Position numbers and translations under genes: made by a program. This document shows, piece by piece, positions 55,028-64,000 of a DNA stretch of 64,000 nt. The notes beneath the pieces are model-generated. The model was given only the letters and a program-made list of their open reading frames with translations. It was not told the origin of the DNA and did no database searches. Each line of letters starts with the position of its first letter. Within the stretch, counting starts at the first letter, position 1. The DNA is from CAWBAT01 sp046331665 (lineage in GTDB: Bacteria > Acidobacteriota > Terriglobia > Versatilivoradales > Versatilivoraceae), in assembly GCA_046331665.1 (NCBI GenBank), contig JAXLQK010000022.1, positions 41,997-105,996 of the forward strand. Direction: 5' to 3'.

Positions 55028-57181
55028 ATGAAGCAGCCGATTACGGAAGTGAGACCCGTGACTCGCATGGAACAGACAAAGCTTTCCGTCAGAGATATGT
55101 GTTGTGCTGAAGAGGCTCAAGCTGTTGAACGAGCCATCGGGCGATTAACTGGTGTACGGGAGGTTCGGCCTAATCTTTTGAACCGGACGGTTTTGGTCGT
55201 CCATGACTCGCAGCTCGCGACTGGCGAAGACTTGATTTGCGCAGTGAATCAAGTCGGCATGACCGCCAGTGCTGGAGAGACGGATGAAGGCAGCGCTCCC
55301 TCAAGCGGCTGGCGTCTCCGGCTGACAATTCTCTCGGGCGTTGGCGTCGCAGCAGGGTTGGCACTTCATTGGACTGGTGTTGGGGAGATTCTTGAAAAGA
55401 CCGGTTTCCTCCTTGCCGTCGTCAGTGGCGGATGGTTCATCGCCCCCAAAGCTTGGTCGGCCCTGAAGCGCGTTTCTCCTGACATGAACCTATTGATGAG
55501 TATCGCGGCCCTCGGTGCCCTAAGCATCGGCGCCTGGGATGAAGCTGCCACTGTGATCTTTCTCTTCTCAGTGGCTGAACTGCTGGAATCCTTCAGTCTC
55601 AACAGAGCCCGGCGGGCCATAAAGAATCTGATGAGTCTGGCTCCCGAAGTAGCCTGGGTCAAAGACGCTGGCGAGTTTCGCGAAGTGCCGGTCGAAGTGG
55701 TTAGGGTTGGCGACATCATCCAGGTGAGGCCTGGAGGAAAGATTCCATTGGACGGGAGAGTTCAGAAAGGAGATTCTTCAGTCGATCAGTCACCGATTAC
55801 CGGTGAATCGGTTCCCGTGAACAAAACGAAGGGGGATGAGGTGTTCGCCGGTTCCATCAACGGTGAAGGATCGTTAGAGATCCTCGTCAGCAAGCCATTT
55901 AGGGAGAGCACGCTCTCCAAGATTATTCATCTGGTGGAAGAGGCCCAAAGTCAGAAGGCACCTTCCCAGCGGTTCGTTGATAGTTTTGCAGCTGCGTATA
56001 CTCCTGTCGTGTTAGCCCTAGCCTTCGGCATCGCCATCTGTCCACCTCTCTTTTTCGGACAACAATGGGCTCTTTGGTTCTATCGGGCCTTGGTCATGCT
56101 CGTGATCGCTTGCCCTTGCGCTTTGGTAATTTCCACACCCGTGGCCATTGTCTCTGGTCTAACTGGTGCTGCCAGGCAGGGGGTCCTAATCAAAGGCGGA
56201 GCCTATCTTGAGAGCCTGGGGAAGTTGACCGTTCTCTGCTTCGACAAAACAGGAACCGTAACCGAAGGCCGTCCGAGAGTGATCGATGTCCTGCCCCTCA
56301 ACTCGGCAAAAAGCGAGTCACTCCTCAGAATTGCCGGTGGCCTGGAAGCTCACTCGGAACACCCCTTGGCTAAGGCGATTGTGAATCATGCCAGGAACAC
56401 TGGAATTTCTTGTCCTACGGTTGAGTCTTTTCGTTCAATTACCGGGAAGGGTGTGACGGGCAAAATCAACGGGCACGAGTATTTTTTGGGAAACCATAAG
56501 CTAGTTGAAGAAATGGCCGTTTGCAGTCCTGAAATTGAACAGATTCTAACCGCGATCGAGCAGCAAGGGCTCACGGCGGTAGCGGTTGGGCATCGTCCCC
56601 ACCATGACTGCCCAGGTGAGCTGGCTGGCGTGATCAGTGTTGGCGATGCTATTCGTCCTAAGGCTAGAAGCACCGTTCAGAAGCTAAGGAGTCAAGGAAT
56701 CCAAATACTGGTTCTCCTTACCGGCGACAATCAAGCAACGGCAAGAAAGATTGCCGAGGATTCAGGAATGGACGAAGTTTTCGCCGAACTGCTACCCGAA
56801 GAAAAAGTTGCTCAAGTGAAACGTCTGATGGAGGACGGGCAACGGGTTGGAATGATTGGTGATGGGATTAACGATGCTCCTGCGCTGGCGACCGCCAATG
56901 TTGGAATAGCGATGGGGGCTGCCGGAACGGATGTGGCGCTGGAAACGGCTGATGTGGTTCTGATGGCGGACGATCTGAGCAAGCTGCCCGAGGCCATCGC
57001 CATCGGCCGCCTTGCCGATAGAGTGATTCACCAGAATATTGCTTTTGCCATTGGGGAAAAAGTCGTCTTCCTGACTCTAGCAGCGGGCGGTTTGGCGACA
57101 CTCTGGATGGCCATCGCGGCAGACATGGGAGCGTCACTGCTTGTCATCTTCAACAGCCTTCGCATCCTGAAAAGGAGATGA
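55028..57181 (+). CDS. zntA: Zn/Cd/Pb-type P1B ATPase
   Basis: 717 residues. It has a short N-terminal HMA domain with the motif SVRDMCCAEEAQ, paired spans, the actuator motif SPITGESVPVNK, the metal-translocating IACPCALVISTPVAI, the phosphorylation site CFDKTGTVTEGRP, the nucleotide-domain GGLEAHSEHPLAKAI, and GDGINDAPALATANVGIAMG. A CPC motif with DxCC in the metal domain and an Asp near the end (MAIAADMGASLLVIFNSLRIL) is typical of zinc/cadmium exporters (group P1B-2). It is intact, in contrast to the copper ATPase at the right end. Confidence 0.92.
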   Translation: MKQPITEVRPVTRMEQTKLSVRDMCCAEEAQAVERAIGRLTGVREVRPNLLNRTVLVVHDSQLATGEDLICAVNQVGMTASAGETDEGSAPSSGWRLRLTILSGVGVAAGLALHWTGVGEILEKTGFLLAVVSGGWFIAPKAWSALKRVSPDMNLLMSIAALGALSIGAWDEAATVIFLFSVAELLESFSLNRARRAIKNLMSLAPEVAWVKDAGEFREVPVEVVRVGDIIQVRPGGKIPLDGRVQKGDSSVDQSPITGESVPVNKTKGDEVFAGSINGEGSLEILVSKPFRESTLSKIIHLVEEAQSQKAPSQRFVDSFAAAYTPVVLALAFGIAICPPLFFGQQWALWFYRALVMLVIACPCALVISTPVAIVSGLTGAARQGVLIKGGAYLESLGKLTVLCFDKTGTVTEGRPRVIDVLPLNSAKSESLLRIAGGLEAHSEHPLAKAIVNHARNTGISCPTVESFRSITGKGVTGKINGHEYFLGNHKLVEEMAVCSPEIEQILTAIEQQGLTAVAVGHRPHHDCPGELAGVISVGDAIRPKARSTVQKLRSQGIQILVLLTGDNQATARKIAEDSGMDEVFAELLPEEKVAQVKRLMEDGQRVGMIGDGINDAPALATANVGIAMGAAGTDVALETADVVLMADDLSKLPEAIAIGRLADRVIHQNIAFAIGEKVVFLTLAAGGLATLWMAIAADMGASLLVIFNSLRILKRR

Positions 57182-57364
57182 ATGGAAGATACCGGGTCTT
57201 CATTGTATTTTGTGTTGGCTGGGTTGTGCGAGATCGATGTGGGATACCTTGAGGATCAATACAGTGCGGCGAGCATCTTCACTCGGAGAAAGTGGGAAAT
57301 GTTGCTCAGTTTGATTCATAGATTCCGTTTGCAGTCGCTCTGGGCAACCCCACTGCCTTCGTAA
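57182..57364 (+). pseudogene. Remnant of a UPF0060 (YnfA-type) membrane protein
   Basis: Right after the ATPase stop an ATG opens a frame reading SLYFVLAGLCEI and then GYL. This closely resembles the start of the small UPF0060 inner-membrane proteins that often sit in metal-resistance regions. Beyond about residue 23 the resemblance ends and the frame runs on as non-membrane sequence, so only the 5' end survives, or an indel lies near 57235. Confidence 0.35.
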
Positions 57365-57793
57365 AGAGTCGGGGTTGCAGGCTTTAACCAAGGATGGGAA
57401 CAGGTAATCTGGTGGAAGAGAGGCCGTGTAGGGCAGAATGGAGGAATTCAAGTCATTGTGAGCCAAGGGCGGAGCAACCCACATTCGCGCCTGACAGCGA
57501 TGTTTACTTGAGGAGGCGAGGAGTGCGCAAGTTTATCAGCAAACGGGAGTTCCAGAATTTCTGAGCTGATGTGGAGACAAGCAACCTCAATAGAAAGGCG
57601 ACGTGAACGAAAAAAATGAGAACGAGAAGGAACTTCCGGCCAAATGTTCAGAAAGAATGATGTCCAGATTAAATGTGTTCCCTTTCGAGAAGGTAGAGTA
57701 GAGTAATCCTAAGTAAACTTGTAAACGAAAGGCGGAGTGGAAGGAGGAAAGCACGGTCTGGCGCACCGGGTTCCGAAGGTTTTCAAGGAGGAT
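57365..57793. other. Intergenic region, no gene recognised
   Basis: Between the ATPase unit and the convergent secreted-protein gene. It is purine-rich on the plus strand, with several AAGGAGG-like runs near 57740-57795 not followed by a plausible gene. No convincing hairpin terminator was found by eye. Confidence 0.35.
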
Positions 57794-59044
57794 TCAGTTG
57801 CTAAAAATATGGCCCATTCGGGTCATTGTCCACGTCCCCACGTCCTTCCGATTCTGCTCATCGACGTAAACAAACTTCCCCTGCATCTGTCCCCCTTGCG
57901 TCGGCATTCCCTGCATCGGCATCCCTGAAAATGAAGGCATATACATGGTGAGGTTAAACAGAGGGGAAGTACCATTGGCTTGTAACATGAAGCCATTGGT
58001 TGTGGGGTCCATCTCTCCGCTGAAAGTCATGGGGCCCGTTACAGGAAACGTACCGCCCGTGACTTCCATGGAACCATACATCATGCCCTTTTCCTGAAAT
58101 ATTGTCATTTTCACCTGGGCATTAATGAGCGTTCCCGTCAGAGAAGCCTGCCACTGCCCTGCCATCTGCATCATGTTGGCTGCGGGCATGGAAACGGCCG
58201 GGAAAAAACCTGCGGTTCCGTTGGCGCTCAACACCAAGGAATTGGCCATCAACAAGAGCGATGCATTCGGTTCAATTACAATTTGACCGTACGAACCGGG
58301 CACAGAACTGCGAATGTCATCATCGATATACATCCCGTACCCCTTGATCGTTTCCGTCTTCGTAGATATCAATTGGCCAGAGTTGTCATAGATCTTAATG
58401 GTGAAGTCGCCTCCAGTCGGCATCATGTTGACAACGATCAGCGAGGACTCAAATGTCCCGGTCTTCACGGAAGACTGAACGAACAAGCGGTTATGCATAT
58501 CCATTGAGGCCTGTCCCTCTCGGTAAGAGCCTGGCTTCTGCATTTGCGCGTAGACCGGCAACTGGATGACCGGATTGTTGGTGGAATTGAGGATGACAGT
58601 CGCAAAGGCATCAATCGGTTCGTCGGAATAGATATTCAGCCATCCCGTCCCTACATTCCCATTAAAGGCTGAGATCACATCATTGATCTGGAACATTTGG
58701 TTGGAGTGGACAACCACAGAAGTACTGCCTGCCATATTTCCGTCGCGATCATAAAGTTCCAATAGAACGTTAGCATCCGGGTTGTCGCCTTTCATCATCG
58801 AGCGGCTGCTGTAATTGTTCAAACCCAGGTTAGTACGCCGGTTGTTCTCCCGTGTCACATAGGGGATAAGGAGAGAATACGAACTGCCGCCCAGCGTGGG
58901 CGATGATTGGTTGGGCGGGGTGCTTCCTCCGTTGCCTTGCATGCCTCCACTACCCATCTGGGCCTGGAGCGGAGAGCTTATACTGAGAATGGCAATCGCC
59001 AAGCTGATCAAAAGAATCTGGACTTTTATGAACGTAAGACTCAT
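57794..59044 (-). CDS. Secreted protein of unknown function, Gly/Met-rich
   Basis: 416 residues with a signal peptide (ILLISLAIAILSISSPLQA). A Gly/Met/Gln-rich linker (QMGSGGMQGNGG) leads to a large beta-rich body: SYSLLIPYVTRENNRRTNLGL, VLLELYDRDGNMAGSTSVVV, GWLNIYSDEPIDAFATVILN. This pattern occurs in extracellular proteins with Ig-like or propeller-like folds. A second half ends with a Met-rich loop (MPSFSGMPMQGMPTQGGQM) and GTWTMTRMGHIFSN. Met-rich stretches might bind copper, which would suit the neighbouring metal genes, but this is inference. No family is recognised. Confidence 0.6.
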   Translation of the reverse strand: MSLTFIKVQILLISLAIAILSISSPLQAQMGSGGMQGNGGSTPPNQSSPTLGGSSYSLLIPYVTRENNRRTNLGLNNYSSRSMMKGDNPDANVLLELYDRDGNMAGSTSVVVHSNQMFQINDVISAFNGNVGTGWLNIYSDEPIDAFATVILNSTNNPVIQLPVYAQMQKPGSYREGQASMDMHNRLFVQSSVKTGTFESSLIVVNMMPTGGDFTIKIYDNSGQLISTKTETIKGYGMYIDDDIRSSVPGSYGQIVIEPNASLLLMANSLVLSANGTAGFFPAVSMPAANMMQMAGQWQASLTGTLINAQVKMTIFQEKGMMYGSMEVTGGTFPVTGPMTFSGEMDPTTNGFMLQANGTSPLFNLTMYMPSFSGMPMQGMPTQGGQMQGKFVYVDEQNRKDVGTWTMTRMGHIFSN

Positions 59045-59437
59045 GGCTCCTCCTACAGAACCGATTATGGAGAGAGATTAGCAATTCACCGGCCAGTCAA
59101 GAATGAAAAAAGTATCTGTACCAATTGAAGATGGATGCCTTATTTTCCTATGATTTTAAGGTGAGGGGCGATTGCCCCACTTGTGAGTATCTTGGCGTAA
59201 ACAGTTACAATGACAAGTTTGACGGTGAGACGAATGACAGTCCCAAGGAGCAACCGAGTTAGTGTCACAGAATCAGGCACTTGAAACTTTGCTTGTTTGA
59301 CTTGGCAAAGGCTGAATCTCCCTGGCTGAAGTCTATGCTTGCTCATCTGCAGTCTCCTGGACCTCAATTCCAATAAACCGAGTCGGCAGGCTCCCAGGAG
59401 AGCAAATCCCGGGAGCCGCTCGGTGCATCTTTCTCAG
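59045..59437. other. Intergenic region, no gene recognised
   Basis: Contains the upstream region of the leftward secreted-protein gene and the tail side of the repeat protein gene. Short open frames are present on the minus strand (59140-59373) but without ribosome site or similarity. Confidence 0.35.
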
Positions 59438-60238
59438 TTACTTTAGCTTTGCAGCCATGGCTTCATGCTCCTTCGCCAAAGCTGTCAGCTCTTCCGCTGT
59501 GGCCGTGTAGTCCTTGACCAGCCCCTCGCAATGCTCGATTGTTCCAGGAGGATATCGAAACTTCCTCCATCCCTCACCTGCCTGCCGATTCCAGTCTGCA
59601 TATGAGGCTGCCATCTGTACATGCTCGTCAGCTTTGGCACGGGCTTTGGCGGCTTCGGTATTGTAGTAATCTGCAATGGCCTGATGGTCTTTAGCTGTCT
59701 TCGCTCCTGCGATCATTTCTATCATGGCGCGGTTGGTGGTTCTTAATTTGATAGCTCGGCCGGAAGTCTTTTCTTTCATGGCGGGCTCGGTGGTCTTTTC
59801 TTTGACCTTGGGTGTGAACGGAACTCCAGCGATTTTTGCGGCCATCGCCGCATGCTCGTCTGCCAAATCGGTTAGCTCTTGCGCTATAGCTTTGTTGTCC
59901 TTGATAAGTTGCTCACAATGCGCAACGGTCCCAGGAGGATAACGAAACTTCCTCCATCCCTCACCTGCCTGCCTATTCCAGGCTTCATATGAAGCTGCCA
60001 TTTGTACATGCTCGTCAGCTTTGGCAAGGGCTTTGGTGGCTTCGGTAATGTAGTAATCTGCAATGGCCTGATGGTCCGCAGCAGTCTTCGCTCCTGCAAT
60101 CATCTCTTTCAGGGCCTGCTTGGAGATCTTGTCTTTGGCATCGACGGTAATGGGGGTTCCGGCAAAGATTGCCACTCCCATCATGATCACCAAGCTAACA
60201 CGGATCAGTGAGTTCTTCGATTCTTTGGGTGAATACAT
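59438..60238 (-). CDS. Secreted protein with two near-identical helical repeats
   Basis: 266 residues: a signal peptide (VSLVIMMGVAIFAGTPITVDA), then two copies of a unit of about 98 residues (41-138 and 169-266) joined by a Lys/Thr/Glu-rich linker. Each unit reads MIAGAKTA-x-DHQAIADYY, KADEHVQMAASY, WNRQAGEGWRKFRYPPGT, HCE, and AMAAK, with a single conserved Cys near its end. The units look like a helical bundle with many His, Tyr and Trp. The role is unknown, possibly periplasmic stress or metal binding. The ATG is followed by a classical export signal; downstream is the secreted protein gene at 57794. Confidence 0.65.
   Translation of the reverse strand: MYSPKESKNSLIRVSLVIMMGVAIFAGTPITVDAKDKISKQALKEMIAGAKTAADHQAIADYYITEATKALAKADEHVQMAASYEAWNRQAGEGWRKFRYPPGTVAHCEQLIKDNKAIAQELTDLADEHAAMAAKIAGVPFTPKVKEKTTEPAMKEKTSGRAIKLRTTNRAMIEMIAGAKTAKDHQAIADYYNTEAAKARAKADEHVQMAASYADWNRQAGEGWRKFRYPPGTIEHCEGLVKDYTATAEELTALAKEHEAMAAKLK
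59441..59734 (-). repeat. Second copy of internal tandem repeat
   Basis: Encodes residues 169-266 of the repeat protein. It is close in both protein and DNA to 59825-60118; for example the stretch around GGAGGATA-CGAAACTTCCTCC is shared, which indicates a recent internal duplication. Confidence 0.7.
59825..60118 (-). repeat. First copy of internal tandem repeat
   Basis: Encodes residues 41-138 of the repeat protein; partner of 59441-59734. Differences are mostly in the linker-facing helices (for example EAWNRQ against ADWNRQ). Confidence 0.7.
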
Positions 60239-60423
60239 ATTCTTTCTCCTTTACTAGATGAACAATCGAATTCAGTCAGTAGCTATGAGGGCAGCTCGGG
60301 TCAGAGCGCAACTTCTTCACCAAGCCTGCATTACGCTATACTGGGGAAAAGTGCTGGAACCCGTACAAGCCTGGAATTCGAGATATGAATTCTCGGGCTA
60401 CAAGCAACGGGTATGTGACTGAA

Positions 60424-60858
60424 TTAGATTCGAAGGGTGGACGACTGAAGATAGGTGTCCGAGCGATCAAGGCGGAAGACTAACGTTGATGCACTCGAGA
60501 AATTGACAGGCGATTGGGAAGGAAGAGAAACCAGATCCACTTCTGAGGCTTGAAGCTGTTTATGCGACTTAAACTCTTCCGACGTAGTTCCAGGCAACGT
60601 TGCATTGGAATGACTTGGTAGAGATGATGAAAACTGGCAACACCCTGAGGATTTGGTAGTGGGACTTGGACTTTGATCCGAATTCCCATGGTGGCAGCAA
60701 CTCATCGGCGTGGGCATGTTAGCAGGACCTACCTTGCAATCATTCGGAGCCGAGCTAGATAACTGTTCTGGAGCGCGAGCGCAGAGAGCCGCGGTGATTC
60801 CAGCATTGCTACCCATCAGAAGGATCGTCAGTAAAATTGGAATAACGCGCTTCATCAT
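60424..60858 (-). CDS. Secreted Cys/His-rich small protein
   Basis: 144 residues with a signal peptide (VIPILLTILLMGSNAGITAA) and two Cys clusters, MSCCHHGNSDQ and SSGCCQFSSS, separated by a Ser/Pro-rich linker, then a Ser/Leu-rich tail. It resembles short exported proteins found near copper genes, including the one at 47479 in general style, but no family is claimed. It lies between the repeat protein and the copper ATPase, on the opposite strand to the latter. Confidence 0.55.
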   Translation of the reverse strand: MMKRVIPILLTILLMGSNAGITAALCARAPEQLSSSAPNDCKVGPANMPTPMSCCHHGNSDQSPSPTTKSSGCCQFSSSLPSHSNATLPGTTSEEFKSHKQLQASEVDLVSLPSQSPVNFSSASTLVFRLDRSDTYLQSSTLRI

Positions 60859-61347
60859 TATTATATAAAGGAGAACACCTCATGTGTCCTCCCTCCTCAG
60901 CCACATAAGTTGCACACGTCCTGCCATCGCTAACCTTACTCCTTGTCAAGGTGCAATTTGTGAAGAAATTCAACGATTTACATAAGATTTAGACGGTGAG
61001 TGACTTGAGCTATATAGAGAAATTCAACATGTGATTTACCCCATATTGGGGGATCTGCCACAGCTGGAGTGGTGAGATTGTTTTCGGAGTCCACAAGACC
61101 AAAGTCTGAATGCTTGAATATATGCAATAGAATTGGCTCATGAATAATGATTGGGGCCAGATAAATTGCCCACTGAGATACCTCCTCCGGATTTGGCCTG
61201 AGGTCCTGATCATTTGTGGAGCTGAAACCCGAATAAAAGTTGAGTGCTGAGTTCGAAATTGTCCAGGAGACGTACCTATACGTTTTACGGGTTGATCCGC
61301 TTGCAGTCATCACGTTCGTAGCTCTAGATGAGAAATGGAAACCTCAT
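60859..61347. other. Intergenic region upstream of the copper ATPase
   Basis: Divergent promoter region of 489 bases. It is AT-richer than its surroundings, and no gene or clear CueR/CopY-type dyad was recognised. Open frames on both strands here lack ribosome sites. Confidence 0.35.
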
Positions 61348-63863
61348 ATGAATCAGAATGAGAAGACTCAACCGATCCCGGTCACTGGGACCCACCAGTC
61401 TGAAGGATCCGGGGAGACATTTGCGAAAGATCCAGTCTGCGGTATGACCATCAACCGTGCCAAGGCCGCTGGCAGTCATTCCCACGCTGCCCAAACCTTT
61501 ACTTTTGCAGCACAAGTTGCCTGGAGAAGTTCCGCCTCAATCCTGAAAAAGTATTTTGTAGGTATAAGCGCTGAAGCCCCTCGAACATCCAGCCACCAGG
61601 GACAACCTGCAGAAACTACCAAGGCTCCTGTTGAACAAGCACCTTGTCCGATGCACCCCGAAGTCCGCCAGCCACGGCCAGGAGCTTGCCTAAAGTGCGG
61701 CATGGCGCTTGAACCAGTTGACGTCAGTCTGGCCCCACCAACCAAGACAGAATATGTTTGCCCGATGCATCCGGAGATCGTTCGGGACGAGCCTGGTTCC
61801 TGCCCCATTTGTGGCATGGCCTTGGAACCACGCGTGGCAACCTTGGAAGAGGACAGCAATTCAGAGTTGAAAGACATGACTCGCAGGTTTTGGGGAAGCC
61901 TCTTCTTGTCGGTACCTATCTTTCTCATATCCATGTCAGAGATGATTCCCGGACAGACGTTACAGCAAGCGGTCTCAGGACAGGCACTGGCTTGGGTACA
62001 ATTTACTCTTTCCACTCCCGTCGTGATTTGGGGCGGTTGGCCCTTCTTCCAACGTGGCTGGGTCTCTATTCTGAATCGCAGCTTGAATATGTTTACCCTA
62101 ATTGCCATAGGAACAGGGACGGCCTACTTCTACAGTATCATTGCCACGCTTTTTCCTGGACTCTTCCCCGAATCATTCCGTGGACATGGTGGTGGGGTCT
62201 CGGTTTATTTTGAGGCTGCCGCTGTGATCACAACTCTGGTGCTGTTGGGTCAGGTCCTTGAGTTGAAGGCACGAAGCCAGACTAGCAGCGCGATTAAGGC
62301 CCTATTGGGATTGGCGCCCAAGACCGCTCGTCTGCTCCGCCAGGATGGAAGCGAAGAAGACATTGCTCTGGATCGCGTTGTTCCTGGGGACCGGCTTCGA
62401 GTCCGGCCGGGAGAAAGTGCCCGTGGATGGAATGGTTCAGGAAGGAAACAGCTCAGTGGAGTTGAATCGATGATTACCGGAGAATCGATACTGGTAGAAA
62501 AGGCAGTGGGGAGCCGGGTGACGGGAGGCACCGTGAATGGCACGGGGAGCCTAGTGCGATTCTGGCCGAAAGAGTAGGAAGCGAGACGTTGCTGGCCCAG
62601 ATCGTGAGGATGGTCAGTGAAGCCCAGCGCAGTCGTGCTCCCATTCAGCGGCTAGCGGATAGAGTGTCATCCTATTTTGTTCCGGTTGTCATCTTGGTAG
62701 CTATTGTCACTTTCATTATCTGGAGCCTCGCCGGACCAGAACCCAGACTGACACACGCTCTGGTGAATGCAGTAGCCGTGCTGATTATCGCCTGCCCTTG
62801 CGCCCTGGGACTGGCAACACCGATGTCCATCATGGTTGGAACGGGTCACGGTGCCACTGCCGGAGTGCTCATCAAGAATGCCGAAGCTTTGGAGCTTTTG
62901 GAGAAGGTCGACACACTCGTGGTGGACAAAACAGGAACGCTGACGGTAGGGAAGCCCCGGGTCCTGTCAGTCGTAGCTCAGCCTGGCCAGAATGATCTGG
63001 AAATGCTTCGACTCTCAGCGAGCCTGGAGCGCGGAAGTGAACATCCTCTAGCTGCAGCCATAGTGGCCGCAGCGCAAGAGAGAAGTTTAGAGCTTCAGGA
63101 AGCAAAAGACTTTCGTTCCATAACGGGCAAAGGCGTACTGGGGACAGTTGCTGGGCTACGAGTCGTGCTTGGGAATCCACAGCTTTTGGAAGAGCTTGGT
63201 CTTGACTCCGCATCTTTGCTAGTTCAGGCGGAAACGCTTCGCCGAGATGGGCAAACGGTAATGTTCATCGCCATTGACGGAAAGCCAGTAGGGCTATTGG
63301 GCACGGCCGATCCGATCAAGGACTCCTCCCATGAGGCAGTCGGTCGATTACATACGGAAGGTATACGAATCATCATGCTCACGGGAGACAACCGCACCAC
63401 TGCCGAGTCGGTTGCCCGAAAGCTGGAAATTGATGAGGTGGAGGCTGAGGTCCTACCTGAGCAGAAGAGTGCAGTAGTTAAGCGGCTCCAAGAACAGGGC
63501 CACATCGTCGCCATGGCTGGTGATGGCATCAACGATGCTCCGGCCTTGGCCCAAGCTCATGTCGGTATTGCAATGGGTACGGGCACGGATGTTGCGATGC
63601 AGAGTGCCGCGATCACCTTGATCAAGGGAGACCTTCTGGGCATTGCGCGTGCTCGCAAACTCAGCCGGGCGACCATGGGAAATATCCGTCAGAACCTCTT
63701 TTTTGCATTCATCTATAACGCCCTGGGAGTTCCCATCGCAGCTGGCGTGCTCTATCCCTTTCTGGGATTGCTTCTAAGTCCCATGATTGCTGCGGCAGCA
63801 ATGACGTTTAGTTCAGTCTCCGTGATTACCAATGCACTGCGGCTTCGCAAGTTGCCACTATGA
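61348..63863 (+). CDS. copA: Copper-translocating P1B ATPase with YHS/metal-binding N-terminus, several frameshifts
   Basis: About 840 residues once frames are joined. The N-terminus has a YHS-type domain (KDPVCGMTINRAKAAGSH; its second half, FCSTSCLEKFRLNPEK, is in another frame, so two opposite indels flank it). Two copies of a metal-binding unit follow: CPMHPEVRQPRPGACLKCGM and CPMHPEIVRDEPGSCPICGM. The ATPase part has eight spans, the actuator MITGESILVEK (the upstream VPVDGMVQEGNSSVD is again frame-shifted), a further shift near 62555, IACPCALGLATPMSI, VDKTGTLTVGKP, GSEHPLAAAI, GDGINDAPALAQAHVGIAMG and TFSSVSVITNALRLRKL. This architecture is typical of Cu(I)/Ag exporters. As written, it is broken in at least four places. 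Confidence 0.85.
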
Positions 63864-64000
63864 GATGTACCAAGACTGAAGGAACAAATCCAAACCACCT
63901 CAGTGGGTCGGCACGCGAAAAAGATAGATTAGTCGATATCACCGCTTTCCCCATGAGGAGCTTTCTTGGAGTAGTTCTGAAGTCAGATGAAAGTAAACTT

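Noticed and set aside
1..64000. CRISPR arrays, IS elements, rRNA and tRNA genes
   Set aside because: No regularly spaced repeats, transposase motifs, rRNA blocks or cloverleaf with a GTTCRA-type arm were recognised on either strand by eye.

Overview
The window comes from the chromosome, or a large accessory island, of a Gram-negative bacterium. It encodes three TolC-type outer-membrane exporters, several secreted or lipoprotein-type products and ECF sigma factors with anti-sigma partners. I cannot name the phylum; an uncultured soil or sediment lineage such as Acidobacteriota is only a guess. No rRNA, tRNA, CRISPR array or transposase was recognised. Many conserved genes carry single-base indels, often in compensating pairs, which points to residual sequencing or assembly error at least as much as to gene decay.

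Layout. (1) 1-3.7 kb: mercury operon merR, a thioredoxin-like/MerT/MerP fusion, a broken merP, and merA with one frameshift. (2) 3.8-12.2 kb, minus strand: a co-oriented cluster of a secreted protein, a GT-C glycosyltransferase, a double GT2 glycosyltransferase whose second half is TIGR04283-like, a DUF547 protein, a TVP38 membrane protein, a mercuric-reductase-like flavoprotein and a TlpA-type thiol protein. The TlpA active site reads W-TGA-A-G-C, followed by a SECIS-like hairpin, so it is probably a selenoprotein. (3) 12.3-30.5 kb: a Crp-type regulator, orphan and paired anti-sigma factors, ECF sigma factors, a DUF255 thioredoxin protein, a DedA-rhodanese fusion, a TIGR04282-like transferase, DUF302, a receiver-domain protein, an RsbW-like kinase, an NADH-dehydrogenase/SelD fusion and DUF3179. 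(4) 30.7-38.4 kb: an RND efflux operon, then a methyltransferase and a CuA-type cupredoxin. (5) 38.8-46.9 kb: a Cus-like tripartite pump with degraded permease and adaptor, plus a two-component system. (6) 47.5-54.0 kb: czcCBA with a PII-like protein. (7) 54.1-63.9 kb: a sigma-like gene, small membrane proteins, a Zn/Cd P-type ATPase, secreted proteins and a copper P-type ATPase with frameshifts.

Two themes join the middle of the window. The first is selenium: a UxxC thiol protein, SelD, and both glycosyltransferase families that protein-family databases call rSAM/selenodomain-associated (also arsenosugar-associated) lie within 24 kb. The second is a recurring palindrome, TGTCR-N6-(Y/G)GACA, found at seven intergenic places. 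It matches the kind of site expected for the window's own Crp-family regulator, whose recognition helix has Arg-Gln as in CooA. Five sites have a -10-like hexamer 19-21 bases away, and three lie exactly 76 bases from a start codon. The outer parts of the window are dominated by heavy-metal export and detoxification (Hg, Zn/Cd/Co, Cu/Ag).
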